Assembly (NCBI GenBank): GCA_902801325.1
Contig: CADCHQ010000003.1
Location: 151,934 to 215,933, forward strand
DNA: 64,000 bases
DNA from: an uncultured Bacteroidales bacterium
Lineage (GTDB): Bacteria > Bacteroidota > Bacteroidia > Bacteroidales > Bacteroidaceae
Direction: 5' to 3'
Translations under genes and position numbers: made by a program
Shown: positions 43,904 to 52,865 of the stretch, in pieces
Numbering within the stretch: position 1 is the stretch's first letter
Layout of the letters: each line of letters begins with the position of its first letter
The notes under the pieces: model-generated
What the model was told of the DNA's origin: nothing
What the model saw: the letters and a program-made list of their open reading frames with translations, nothing else
Databases searched by the model: none

Positions 43904-44161
43904 TGTTCTCAATTAGTTATTAGGTTAATGCTTTTGTTTATTCTCTCGATTCACGATTTTACGATTTGACAATATGATAATGTATATCGTTTAATGCTTA
44001 ACGTTTAATTGATATCGAATATTGTAAAATTAAATAATTTTAAGACAATTACAAGTTAGGAGTTAGGTATTACGAATTACAACTTCTAAACTTGACAGTC
44101 TGTCACGCTTCACTCCCCCATCCACACCCTCGGAAAGAGGGAGGGATGAGGTCGTTTGCTA

Positions 44162-46675
44162 TTACATTCCGGGAATCTCAGGTGCAGCGAGTTCGGCGGC
44201 AGGAGCTTCATCCTCACGGTCAACTACGCAGACGTTGCTGATTACGTCGTTGCGCTTGGCAATGTCGATAAGTTTCACGCCTTGTGCAACACGGCCCGTC
44301 AGACGGATGGTGTCGACGTGCATACGCAGGGTGTTGCCCGACTTGTTGATAATCATCAGGTCGTCGTCGTCCTTCACCACGCGAATGGTGACGAGTTTGC
44401 CTGTCTTTTCCGTGATGTCGATGGTCTTCACACCCTTAGCTCTGCGCGAGGTCTTACGATAGATGTCGTTGCCTTCCTCATCAGTCAGGGCGCTGCGCTT
44501 ACCATATCCGTTCTCACTGACAACCACGATGGTGTCGTTCTGTGGATCGTTCACGGCAACCATGCCTACTACCTCGTCGTCGCCTCCGTCCAGAATCATG
44601 CTCTGCACACCAGTGGCCACACGACCCATTGCGCGAACCTGCTCCTCGTTGAAGCGGATGGCACGTCCATTGCGGTTGGCAATTACAATTTCGTCGCTTC
44701 CGTTGGTCAACTGTACGCTTACAACCTGATCGTCGTCATTGATGTTGATGGCACGAACACCCATCGAACGTGGACGGCTGTAGTCCGTCAGGCAGGTCTT
44801 CTTAATGACACCCTTCTTGGTACAGAAGATGACATAGTGGTTGGCACAGAACTCGGGATCGGCCAGTTTGCGGATGCACAGGCAAGCATTTACCTTGTCG
44901 TCCGGCTCAATGTTGAGCATGTTCTGTATGGCACGACCCTTCTGAGCACGAGTTCCTTCGGGAAGTTCATAAACGCGCAACCAGTAGCAGCGACCCTTCT
45001 GTGTGAAGAAGAGCATGGTGTTGTGCATCGTTGCGGGATGGATGTACTCCAGGAAGTCGTTGTCGCGGGTAGAACCGGCTCTCGACCCTACTCCACCGCG
45101 AGTCTGAGCGCGGAAGTCGGCCAGCGGCGTACGCTTGATGTAACCCATGTGCGACAGGGTGATGACCACCTCGTCGTCGGCATAGAAGTCTTCGGCGTTA
45201 AACTCGCTTGCGGCGGGCTTGATCTCTGTGCGACGCTCGTCTCCAAACTTGTCGCGGACCTCTGCCAGTTCGTCCTTCATCACCTGACGGCACAACGTGT
45301 CGTCGTTCAGAATCTGGTTGTAGTATTCTATCTTCTTCTGCAGTTCGTCAAACTCGGCGTGCAGTTTCTCCTGTTGCAGACCTGTCAACTGAGCCAGACG
45401 CATGTCTACGATAGCCTTTGCCTGCAGTTCGTCCAGTTCGAAGCGATTCATCAAGTTCTGCTGAGCTTCCTGCGGAGTCTTGCTGGCCTTGATGATCTGT
45501 ACCACCTCATCGATGTTGTCAGAGGCGATGATCAGTCCTTCCAAGATGTGAGCACGCTCTTCGGCCTTTCGCAGGTCGTACATCGTGCGGCGGATAACCA
45601 CATCGTGACGATGCTCTACGAAGTTCTTGATGATGTCGCGCAGGGTGAGCAATTTGGGACGACCTTTCACCAGAGCGATGGCGTTGACGGAGAAGGAAGT
45701 CTGCAGGGGTGTCATCTTGAACAACTTGTTCATCACCACCTGAGCGTTAGCATCGCGCTTCACATCTACAACGATGCGCATACCGTCCTTGTCCGACTCG
45801 TCGTTAACGTTCGAGATGCCTTCTATCTTCTTGTCGTTAGCCAGCTGAGCGATGTATTTGATCAGTTCGGCCTTGTTCACGCCGTAAGGAATCTCTGTGA
45901 AGACGATGGTGTCGTGTGTGTCGCCAGTCTCTATCTCACCTTTGGCACGTATAATGACGCGTCCGCGACCTGTTTCATAAGCATCTTTGATACCCTGAAC
46001 ACCCATGATGTAGGCGCCTGTGGGGAAGTCAGGACCTTTCACCCACTCCATCAGGTCCAGGCTCTGCAACTCAGGATTGTCGATGAAGGCTATCGAAGCA
46101 TTCAGCACCTCCGTCAGGTTGTGAGTGGGGATGTTGGTGGCCATACCTACGGCAATACCCGTAGCACCATTCACCAGCAGATTGGGTATCTTGGTGGGCA
46201 GCACGGTGGGTTCCTTCAACGTATCGTCGAAGTTGTTCACCATGTCCACGGTTTCCTTGTCCAGTTCGTCCATCATGGCCTCGCCCATCAGGGTCAGGCG
46301 GCACTCGGTGTATCGCATAGCTGCAGCGCCGTCGCCGTCCACCGATCCGAAGTTACCCTGACCGTCGACAAGCGGATAGCGCATGTTCCAGTCCTGAGCC
46401 ATACGTACGAGGGCGCCATAAACGCTGGAGTCGCCGTGGGGGTGGTACTTACCAAGCACCTCGCCGACCACGCGGGCGCACTTTTTAGTGGGTTGACTGT
46501 GAACGTTGTTCAGTCCCTTCATACCAAAGAGTATGCGGCGGTGAACGGGCTTGAAGCCGTCGCGCACATCGGGCAACGCACGTGCCACGATTACTGACAT
46601 CGAGTAGTCGATATACGATTTCCGCATCTCATGCTCAATGTCAACTTTAATAATTCTGTCGTCTGCGTCTTGCAT
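44162..46675 (-). CDS. gyrA: DNA gyrase subunit A
   Basis: An 837-residue type II topoisomerase subunit that introduces negative supercoils with GyrB. The N-terminal winged-helix/tower domain has the active-site Tyr122 (AMRYTECRL). The quinolone region reads [15 protein letters not shown], with Ser83 and with Gly at the position that is Asp87 in E. coli numbering. The C-terminal propeller contains the GyrA box (QTRGGVGS...). The short C-tail ends APEIPGM. The promoter is probably TATATTTG at 46779-46786. Two TPR genes follow after a 250-bp spacer that contains a GC-rich palindromic repeat near 44104-44150. Confidence 0.97.
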   Translation of the reverse strand: MQDADDRIIKVDIEHEMRKSYIDYSMSVIVARALPDVRDGFKPVHRRILFGMKGLNNVHSQPTKKCARVVGEVLGKYHPHGDSSVYGALVRMAQDWNMRYPLVDGQGNFGSVDGDGAAAMRYTECRLTLMGEAMMDELDKETVDMVNNFDDTLKEPTVLPTKIPNLLVNGATGIAVGMATNIPTHNLTEVLNASIAFIDNPELQSLDLMEWVKGPDFPTGAYIMGVQGIKDAYETGRGRVIIRAKGEIETGDTHDTIVFTEIPYGVNKAELIKYIAQLANDKKIEGISNVNDESDKDGMRIVVDVKRDANAQVVMNKLFKMTPLQTSFSVNAIALVKGRPKLLTLRDIIKNFVEHRHDVVIRRTMYDLRKAEERAHILEGLIIASDNIDEVVQIIKASKTPQEAQQNLMNRFELDELQAKAIVDMRLAQLTGLQQEKLHAEFDELQKKIEYYNQILNDDTLCRQVMKDELAEVRDKFGDERRTEIKPAASEFNAEDFYADDEVVITLSHMGYIKRTPLADFRAQTRGGVGSRAGSTRDNDFLEYIHPATMHNTMLFFTQKGRCYWLRVYELPEGTRAQKGRAIQNMLNIEPDDKVNACLCIRKLADPEFCANHYVIFCTKKGVIKKTCLTDYSRPRSMGVRAININDDDQVVSVQLTNGSDEIVIANRNGRAIRFNEEQVRAMGRVATGVQSMILDGGDDEVVGMVAVNDPQNDTIVVVSENGYGKRSALTDEEGNDIYRKTSRRAKGVKTIDITEKTGKLVTIRVVKDDDDLMIINKSGNTLRMHVDTIRLTGRVAQGVKLIDIAKRNDVISNVCVVDREDEAPAAELAAPEIPGM

Positions 46676-47063
46676 GTTAATTTATAATTACGAGTTAGAA
46701 ATTACGAGTTACGAATTACGAGTTAGAAATTACGAATTACGAATTACGATAAGCAATGAGTGTAATTTAATTTGCATGCAAATATACGAATTATTTCTTA
46801 ATGGCCAATGGCCAAAGGTCAAATTTTTAGTTTAAACAATGTTAAATTCGATTTTCGACATACTATCGATGCAACACCCCTGACGCGCTCAGAATCGATT
46901 TTTATGGCCTTTACGGGGATTCCCTCCTATCCCTCACACTGCAGCATTACGCACGCGCATACACGAATAATGAATGAAGAGTAAAAGTAATCGGGCGAAC
47001 GTAATCGGACGCAAAGCTATGCTTTGGTCGTTCAAGAATTAAGAATCAGCAGTGATCCTTCGT
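46676..47063. other. 388-bp spacer upstream of gyrA
   Basis: It holds ACGAATTACGAGTTAGAAATT tandem words (46684-46750), the gyrA -7 box (46779-46786) and a short GTAATCGGACGC stretch (about 47000-47013) related to the end of the dispersed repeat. No gene is seen. Confidence 0.6.
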
Positions 47064-47771
47064 TCACGCTGTACAGAACTCCATCAGAGCGCAAACTTCT
47101 TTTCCGAGTGACAGGGAGATGATGATTCCATCATCCGTCTTGTAGAGTGTTGGAGTCAATACATCGAACAATTTGGCAGCAATTCTGTATTCTACGCGAA
47201 GGCCTCGAACGACAAACGACTCGGGCAACAATTCCATTGCCATACGGATGTAGTTGGCGTTATTCAGATGTCGGTTATAGTCGATGTCGGCACGCAGCAC
47301 TTTGATGGGTTCCATCACTTCGCCTTCAGTTTTAGGTAGGATGATGCGTCGTTCCTTGTAGTTCATCTCCAGTTGTGGTTCCAGTTTCATGGAGGCGATG
47401 GTTGCGTCGTCCACACGTTTCAGTTTACCAGCAGATTTGTCGACGAAAGCTCCCATGCTCCACGTTTTGTAACAAGCTTTTCCTTGCGCGTCATAGATGA
47501 ATGTATTACGGAATCCGAACATCGGCTTCATGCCGTAAACCGTGCTCGTCACTGTCAGTTCTTCTTTGTATTCCGGGACCCTAATTATCTCCACCTGTCT
47601 CGTTGCCAAGAGCTGGGTCATATTTTGTTCTTCGAAATACTTTTTCACGCCTGGCTCTGAGTCAATCCACATTTCTGAACAGTCCTGCATCATCTGCAAA
47701 GCCGAATAGAGTTTCAGTCGTCCTTCACTATCACAAGTGCTTGTTGTTACTTTAAATTTTAAACTATACAT
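47064..47771 (-). CDS. Acyl-ACP thioesterase (FatA-like)
   Basis: A 235-residue protein with two tandem hotdog folds. It hydrolyses acyl-ACP to free fatty acids, ending chain elongation. MYSLKFKVTTSTCDSEGRLKLYSALQMMQDCSE opens the first fold. The second holds RADIDYNRHLNNANYIRMAMELLP, whose Asp-x-N-x-H (the DYNRHLNN segment) is the catalytic signature of the FatA/bacterial TE14 group. The ATG at 47771 fits the family start. It probably precedes nothing, since the next gene (47817-48371) lies upstream in the same orientation and could be co-transcribed. Confidence 0.9.
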   Translation of the reverse strand: MYSLKFKVTTSTCDSEGRLKLYSALQMMQDCSEMWIDSEPGVKKYFEEQNMTQLLATRQVEIIRVPEYKEELTVTSTVYGMKPMFGFRNTFIYDAQGKACYKTWSMGAFVDKSAGKLKRVDDATIASMKLEPQLEMNYKERRIILPKTEGEVMEPIKVLRADIDYNRHLNNANYIRMAMELLPESFVVRGLRVEYRIAAKLFDVLTPTLYKTDDGIIISLSLGKEVCALMEFCTA

Positions 47772-47816
47772 ACCCCTATCAATCAACAATATACAATATT
47801 TTATAAAATCAACGCT

Positions 47817-48371
47817 TTATATATGCTTTATCACCTTGCAAGGATTTCCGACAGCAACGGAATTAGATGGAATATCGCGAGTGACAACAGAACCGGCACC
47901 GATGGTAACGTTATCAGCAATGGTCACACCTGGCAGGATGGTAACACTGCCACCAATCCATACATTATTCCCTAATATCACTGGCTTTGCCCACTCTCGG
48001 CGCGAGTTTCGCTCTACAGGATCAGTACTGTGGCAAGCTGTGTAGATGCTGACATTAGGACCAATGAAACAGTCGTCGCCAATCGTTACGTGTGCTTCAT
48101 CGAGAACAACGAAATTGAAGTTCGCAAAGAATCGTTTACCTATACTTATCTGCTTCCCATAATCGCAACGGAAAGGCTGATTGATAAGGAAATCATCATC
48201 TCCAACGTGTCCAAGCAGTCCTTTCAGAATCTCCTTCATCCGTTCGCATTCCGATGGTCGTAATGTGTTATACTCATACAGCACCTCCCGAGTCGCCATC
48301 AACTCCCCTATCAGTTCGGGATCTGTGGCATCGTAAACTTCGCCGGCCAGCATCTTCTCTTTCTCAGTCAT
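47817..48371 (-). CDS. Maltose/galactoside O-acetyltransferase-like (hexapeptide repeat)
   Basis: A 184-residue left-handed beta-helix acetyltransferase of the Maa/LacA group that transfers acetyl from acetyl-CoA to sugars. MTEKEKMLAGEVYDATDPEL is the typical Maa N-domain. The catalytic His lies in SIYTACHSTDPVERNSRREWAKPV, with hexapeptide repeats (NNVWIGGSVTILPGVTIADNVTIGAGSVVTRDIP). It starts at 48371, with the promoter at 48402-48432. The acceptor sugar is not known. Confidence 0.93.
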   Translation of the reverse strand: MTEKEKMLAGEVYDATDPELIGELMATREVLYEYNTLRPSECERMKEILKGLLGHVGDDDFLINQPFRCDYGKQISIGKRFFANFNFVVLDEAHVTIGDDCFIGPNVSIYTACHSTDPVERNSRREWAKPVILGNNVWIGGSVTILPGVTIADNVTIGAGSVVTRDIPSNSVAVGNPCKVIKHI

Positions 48372-48401
48372 AATTATAGATTCCAATCTCTCCTGTCTCT
48401 G

Positions 48402-48432
48402 CAAAGGTAAACATTAGCGTTCAAATATCAAA
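48402..48432 (-). promoter_or_regulatory. Promoter of the acetyltransferase/thioesterase transcript
   Basis: Minus strand: TTTG (48429-48432), 19 bp, TACCTTTG (48402-48409). Confidence 0.75.
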
Positions 48433-48558
48433 ATTTTCATCCTCTTTCTATTTATCTATAAAATATAATGTAAGTTAAAATTGTGAATTATGCATGATGA
48501 ATTATGAATTGATTATTATCTTTGCACTTCGATAGAAATAAAAATAAACAAACGAACT

Positions 48559-49032
48559 ATGATGAAGAAGATTTTAATAGGAATCCTGGTGCTCGCTGCA
48601 CTTATCCTGATGGCCTCGACAGTACCCGACAAGAAAGCCCACAAGGACGCCATGATGAAAGCCGTGAAAGAGTATGTCGATGAAGAAGCCGCCAAACGCG
48701 GATTCGGTGACAACGTGTTGTCCAACCTCGGCAAGGGCATTGTCAACAAGACCGTGGAAGTGGCCCTGAACTCCAAGCTCCACGTCAACAACTATCTGAT
48801 ATTCAACACCACCCACGTTAAGCTCGACGGCAAGAAGAAGACCCTCTCATTGGGACTGCTGGGTCACGTGTTCACATTCGACAAAAAGATGCTCCGCGAT
48901 GCCCTCGAAGCCTCGGCCCAGGAGAAACAGGAACTCCGCGAAGAGCACCAGGTTGCCAAACAAGCCGCCCGCGAAGCCCGCAAACTGAAGCGCAAACTTC
49001 GTCGCGAGCAAAGGCGAAACCGCAGGAGATAG
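48559..49032 (+). CDS. DUF4359-like small secreted/anchored protein
   Basis: A 157-residue protein. An N-terminal hydrophobic helix (~4-21) is a signal anchor. A DUF4359-like core (KAVKEYVDEEAAKRGFGDN..SKLHVNNYLIFNTTHV..LSLGLLGHVFTF) is followed by a very basic helix (residues ~120-157, about half Arg/Lys) that could bind nucleic acid or lipid. The function is unknown. TATCTTTG at 48517-48524 is the promoter. Confidence 0.8.
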   Translation: MMKKILIGILVLAALILMASTVPDKKAHKDAMMKAVKEYVDEEAAKRGFGDNVLSNLGKGIVNKTVEVALNSKLHVNNYLIFNTTHVKLDGKKKTLSLGLLGHVFTFDKKMLRDALEASAQEKQELREEHQVAKQAAREARKLKRKLRREQRRNRRR

Positions 49033-49165
49033 CGGTCATGCCCCTAGGCCTTCCGGATTTGTACCTATAGTTCGGCGCGCCTCGAACGCAGATACGATAA
49101 CCATCGAGCCTAAATGCTCTTTATCTTCTAACACATTAGCAAGTATCGTGCCACTCGAACTTGTT

Positions 49166-49192
49166 CGCTTGCGTAGCAACGCGGAGCAAGAA
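49166..49192 (-). repeat. Dispersed repeat core copy
   Basis: Minus-oriented TTCTTGCTCC...TACGCAAGCG copy in the spacer after the DUF4359 gene. Confidence 0.7.
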
Positions 49193-49525
49193 ACCTGCAC
49201 AGGGGGGCATCCTATGTGGTGTAGTGGGGAGCGAGGGGGCAAGCAAGGCCGGCATTTGCTTGACCGAGCGCATCACTACAAACAGATCACGGAGTGCTAT
49301 GTCGGGGCGTAGCCGATACTCACCGGTGGACTTCCTCTGAAATCCACCATAAAGTTAGTAATAATTTGTGAGATACGCAAGCGCGCGGGCGCGGGCGGGC
49401 GCGAAAGTCCCATTTTTTTCTTGAAAATTTTATAAAACATTGTATTTTAACAAGTTAGGGAGTTGTGTCCTGATAAAGAGAGTAACCCTGCTTGTCATTC
49501 TGCTTGTTAGTACATGAGGGAGCCG

Positions 49526-49704
49526 TACTCAGTTACTCAGTTACTCAGTTTTATAGGGGGCGGTATTGTGGTGTCAAATGGGGAGTTAAAATTTTTACTA
49601 TATATATAAATTTATATATATAGTAAATTTTCTTTTTCCAGTTTTTACTGCTTTTGACCTATCTCGTAAGAAACTGAGTAACTGAGTATCTGAGTAACTG
49701 AGTA
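49526..49704. repeat. Opposed 8-bp iterons around a perfect AT palindrome
   Basis: TACTCAGT repeated three times (49526-49550) faces ACTGAGTA repeated four times, one variant (49672-49704). Between them lies a perfect 34-bp palindrome made almost only of A and T (49594-49627, TTTACTATATATATAAA and its mirror). The overall design matches 4135-4281 with a different iteron word. Confidence 0.85.
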
Positions 49705-49923
49705 TTTGGCTTTTCCCTGTATACTGTTGACGCCGACATCTAAGAATAAAATTTGCCCTTTCCAGATTTGTTTGATATTTTCCGTTTTCCAATGCGGAGG
49801 AAATGTATTTATACATCTTTATTATTATAGAAAGCAAAGACTGGCCATGTGAAATCAGCTATTTACCGCTTGGCTTCTAAGGTTGAAAAAACATCTCCTC
49901 AAGTCGCAAAAATATAAAATATT

Positions 49924-49955
49924 TTTGGTCATGTCAATTTTTTTTCGTACTTTTG
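49924..49955 (+). promoter_or_regulatory. Promoter of the DUF1080 gene
   Basis: TTTG (49924-49927), 20 bp, TACTTTTG (49948-49955). Confidence 0.75.
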
Positions 49956-49983
49956 CATTAGATAAAAACAATTGACGAGAACT

Positions 49984-50637
49984 ATGAAAAAAGGGTATGT
50001 AATGATGGTTGTCGGCATGGTAGTGAGCATGCTACTGAGCGCGTGCCGGAGTGGCGAGAACGTGCTGACGAGGAGTGAAAGGAAACAGGGTGTGGAACTG
50101 CTGTTCAACGGCAAGGACCTGACGGGATGGATCGGTCGGGGCGACGGCAAATGGAGCGTGGACAAAGCGGGTAACCTGGTGACGGAGAACGGCGACAAGA
50201 AGCAGTATGGTTACCTCTGCACGACGAAGGACTACAAGGACTTCGACCTGACAGTGGAGTTCAAACAGGAGTCGAACGGCAACAGCGGCCTGTTCTTCCA
50301 CTCGTTCATCGAGGGCTTCAACAAGGTGAACGGGTGGCAGTGCGAGGTGGCACCGAGGGGCAACGACACGGGTGGCATCTACGAATCGTACGGGCGGGGA
50401 TGGCTACAGCAGATTCCCGACGAGAAGGAGAGCATACTGAAGGAAGGGGAATGGAACTTGCTGCGACTGCGTGTGGAGGGCGATCACGTGCAGACGTGGC
50501 TCAACGGTACGCCGATGGCCGACATTCACGATGCGCTGATAGGTAGCAAGACGGGGCAGGTGATGCTGCAGATCCATGATGGGAATGACATCAGAGTGCT
50601 GTGGAGGAACTTGAAGATGAGGAAGATTGAACATTGA
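49984..50637 (+). CDS. DUF1080 lipoprotein (3-keto-disaccharide hydrolase-like)
   Basis: A 217-residue lipoprotein (lipobox LLSAC, Cys21) with one concanavalin-like beta sandwich. The typical motifs are LLFNGKDLTGW near the N-terminus, FDLTVEFKQESNGNSGLFFHS and GRGWLQQIPDEKES. DUF1080 domains act on 3-keto-glycosides or bind glycans; here it would be anchored in the envelope. Its last codons (RKIEH, then TGA) lie in an ATTGAACATTGAAC repeat that continues after the stop. The ATG at 49984 is chosen for the lipoprotein signal. Confidence 0.88.
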   Translation: MKKGYVMMVVGMVVSMLLSACRSGENVLTRSERKQGVELLFNGKDLTGWIGRGDGKWSVDKAGNLVTENGDKKQYGYLCTTKDYKDFDLTVEFKQESNGNSGLFFHSFIEGFNKVNGWQCEVAPRGNDTGGIYESYGRGWLQQIPDEKESILKEGEWNLLRLRVEGDHVQTWLNGTPMADIHDALIGSKTGQVMLQIHDGNDIRVLWRNLKMRKIEH

Positions 50638-51086
50638 ACATTGAACATTGAAGAAGGCCCTCTCCCCTGAGCCCGACCTCCGTCGCAAGCTCCCCAACGC
50701 TGACGCCCGACTTGCGTTGCCCTTAAAGGGCGAGGAGTTCTTGAATGAATCAAGTGAGCAGAGCTCGAACGAAAGGGCCGATACATTTGACATTGAGGCT
50801 AAGTCTTTAGTCCTTAGACTCTAGACAATCGCGAAGCGACGGTTTTTTATGTTTTTCTTTCGAGACCTCGTACTGCTAAAAGGCGGCGGATGATATTGGC
50901 GAATCGGACCAAACTGGTTTGAGTATGACTCGTCAATCTCAGACGATAAGGCCGAAAGGCCTAAGAGGTCGAAGAAAAGGTTTTCTCGGTTTTTGTTAAA
51001 TTTTCCATGAGTATTTGGGGCTATTCTACCTTTTTTTTGTACCTTTGTAAATCGTTTCATTTAAGGTAAAAGAAAACTACAAAGAT
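50638..51086. other. 449-bp repeat-rich spacer before serS
   Basis: ATTGAACATTGAAC repeats continue to ~50655. GC-rich palindromic pieces follow (CCCTTAAAGGGCGAGGAG, ~50719-50736). The hairpin CTTGAATGAATCAAG (50740-50754) recurs exactly at 52480-52494. A GACTAAGTCTTTAGTC-like element is at ~50797-50822. serS has a promoter with TTTG (51014-51017) and TACCTTTG (51040-51047). No gene is seen. Confidence 0.6.
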
Positions 51087-52406
51087 ATGCTGACATTAAA
51101 GTTGATAACAGAGGAGACGGAACGTGTGATACGCGGTCTGGAGAAGAAACATTTCGACGGGGCTCGTGAGGCCATCGCACAGGTGATGGAAATCGACAAG
51201 GTGCGTCGACAGGCACAAACACAACTCGACCAAAAGCTGTCGGACGCCAAGAAACTGGCGGCTGAGATCGGGGCGCTGATGAAACAGGGCAAACGCGACG
51301 AGGCCGAGGGAGTGAAGGCAAAAGTGGCCGAACTGAAGGCTGCTAGCCAGGAACTGGAGAACCAGAAAGCGAAGGCCGAACAGGACCTCACTACCCTACT
51401 CTGCCAGATTCCTAACATCCCCTACGACGAGGTGCCGGAGGGTCGCGCCGCTGAGGACAACTGGGTGGTGAAATCGAACCTGAAGGAATGCCAAGAGGGC
51501 GTGGACACAGTGGGTAACTGGGACACGAACCCCGAAGTGGCCGAGGCGAAGTTGCCTCACTGGGAACTGGCAAAGAAATATAACCTCATCGACTTCGACC
51601 TGGGCGTGAAGATCACTGGTGCAGGATTCCCCGTCTATCGCGGTTGGGGAGCCCGCCTGCAAAGGGCGCTCATCAACTTCTTCCTCGACGAAGCTCGTGC
51701 AGCTGGATACGAGGAGATAATGCCCCCAACAGTGGTGAACCAGGCCAGCGGTTACGGCACGGGTCAGTTGCCCGACAAGGAGGGTCAGATGTACCACTGC
51801 GAGGTGGACGACCTCTACCTCATCCCCACGGCTGAAGTGCCCGTGACGAACATCTACCGCGACGTCATCATCCCCGAACAGGACCTGCCCATCAAGAACT
51901 GTGCCTACACACAGTGTTTCCGTCGTGAGGCGGGTTCGTATGGCAAGGACGTGCGTGGCCTGAACCGTCTGCATGAGTTCTCGAAGGTGGAGATCGTGCG
52001 CATCGACACACCAGAGCACTCGAAGGAGAGCCACAAGGAGATGCTGGAGCACGTGGAGGGACTGCTGAAGAAGCTGGAACTGCCCTACCGCATCCTGCGC
52101 CTGTGTGGCGGCGACCAGAGCTTCACATCGGCCATCTGCTACGACTTTGAGGTGTACAGCGAGGCTCAGAAGCGCTGGCTGGAGGTAAGTTCTGTCTCGA
52201 ACTTCGACACCTATCAGGCCAATCGCCTGAAGTGCCGCATCCGTCGCACTGCCGACAAGAAGACGGAACTGGCTCACACGCTCAACGGTTCGGCCCTGGC
52301 TCTGCCTCGCATCGTTGCCGCCCTGCTGGAGAACAACCAGACTCCCGAGGGCATCAGAGTGCCGAAGGCTTTGCAGCCGTATGTGGGAACGGACATGATT
52401 AATTAA
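51087..52406 (+). CDS. serS: Seryl-tRNA synthetase
   Basis: A 439-residue class II synthetase that charges tRNA-Ser and also tRNA-Sec precursors. The N-terminal coiled coil (~1-110; the tRNA-binding arm) is followed by the catalytic domain: motif 1 near INFFLDEARAAGYEEIMPPTVV, motif 2 FRREAGSYGKDVRGLNRLHEFSKVE and motif 3 HTLNGSALALPRIVAALLENNQ. Length and motifs are standard. The promoter is at 51014-51047; no T-box is expected or seen. Confidence 0.98.
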   Translation: MLTLKLITEETERVIRGLEKKHFDGAREAIAQVMEIDKVRRQAQTQLDQKLSDAKKLAAEIGALMKQGKRDEAEGVKAKVAELKAASQELENQKAKAEQDLTTLLCQIPNIPYDEVPEGRAAEDNWVVKSNLKECQEGVDTVGNWDTNPEVAEAKLPHWELAKKYNLIDFDLGVKITGAGFPVYRGWGARLQRALINFFLDEARAAGYEEIMPPTVVNQASGYGTGQLPDKEGQMYHCEVDDLYLIPTAEVPVTNIYRDVIIPEQDLPIKNCAYTQCFRREAGSYGKDVRGLNRLHEFSKVEIVRIDTPEHSKESHKEMLEHVEGLLKKLELPYRILRLCGGDQSFTSAICYDFEVYSEAQKRWLEVSSVSNFDTYQANRLKCRIRRTADKKTELAHTLNGSALALPRIVAALLENNQTPEGIRVPKALQPYVGTDMIN

Positions 52407-52865
52407 GAGTTCTTGCTCCTCTGCGCTACGCAAGCGTCCCAAGGGCCGAGCGAAGAGTTAAGAATTAAGAGTTAAGAATTCTTGAATGAATCAAGCGTCC
52501 CAAGGGCCGAGCGAAGAGTTAAGAATTAAGAGTTAAAGCCCCTCTCCCCGCTCCCCCCATGGGGAGGAGGGCTTTGCAATGCTAGATGGATCTGGGAGCA
52601 AGGGGCATGGGGCAAGAGGATACGTTTGCTATTAAACATTTGAGACTGCGTCTCTAGCCTGCTCACGCAGCCTTTGACCTTTGACATTAGACCTTTCTTG
52701 CTCCGTTGCTCTACGCAAGCGTAGCCTCCGGCGTCCGATTACTCTAAAGGCCCCAGTCGCCATGTTAAGGAGGGGAGCAGAATGGGGATGAAACTTGAAA
52801 CTGCAGAAGTATCTACTTCCCTCCCTAAAAGGGAGGGACCGAGGGAGAGTCCGAAACTTCATTCT
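52407..52865. other. 459-bp repeat-rich spacer after serS
   Basis: It holds two dispersed repeat copies (52410-52437 and 52695-52740). An exact 44-bp direct repeat at 52432-52475 and 52493-52536 is separated by the CTTGAATGAATCAAG hairpin. A long stem, AAAGCCCCTC..GAGGGCTTT, lies at ~52536-52575. The GC-rich palindromic module CCCTCCCTAAAAGGGAGGG is at ~52815-52835. The module is in an open frame with the patatin gene but lies before its likely start. Confidence 0.7.

Larger units (their letters stand above)
49033..49983. other. 951-bp intergenic region with origin-like repeats
   Basis: No convincing gene. From left to right it holds a short GGTTCGA-like repeat (~49058-49105), a dispersed repeat core (49166-49192) and the hairpin GGTGGACTT..AATCCACC (49324-49347). 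TGAGATACGCA (49369-49379) is followed by a GC-only stretch (~49380-49405). Then come the opposed-iteron palindrome (49526-49704), a 26-codon open stretch without ATG (~49838-49918) that could be a gene remnant, and the next promoter (49924-49955). Confidence 0.6.

Noticed and set aside
44156..46597. 813-codon open frame on the plus strand, antisense to gyrA
   Set aside because: It mirrors gyrA exactly, has a Val/His/Leu-rich composition typical of an antisense reading of a codon-biased gene, no domain and no promoter.
49598..49837. 79-codon minus-strand frame in the 49-kb spacer
   Set aside because: It is made largely of the iterons and AT palindrome read as protein; no coding character.
51396..52442. 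348-codon frame antisense to serS
   Set aside because: Shadow of serS; no start signal or domain.
52782..52865. N-terminal extension of the patatin gene
   Set aside because: It is in frame but encoded by the GC-rich repeat; the conserved patatin N-terminus starts at 52866.
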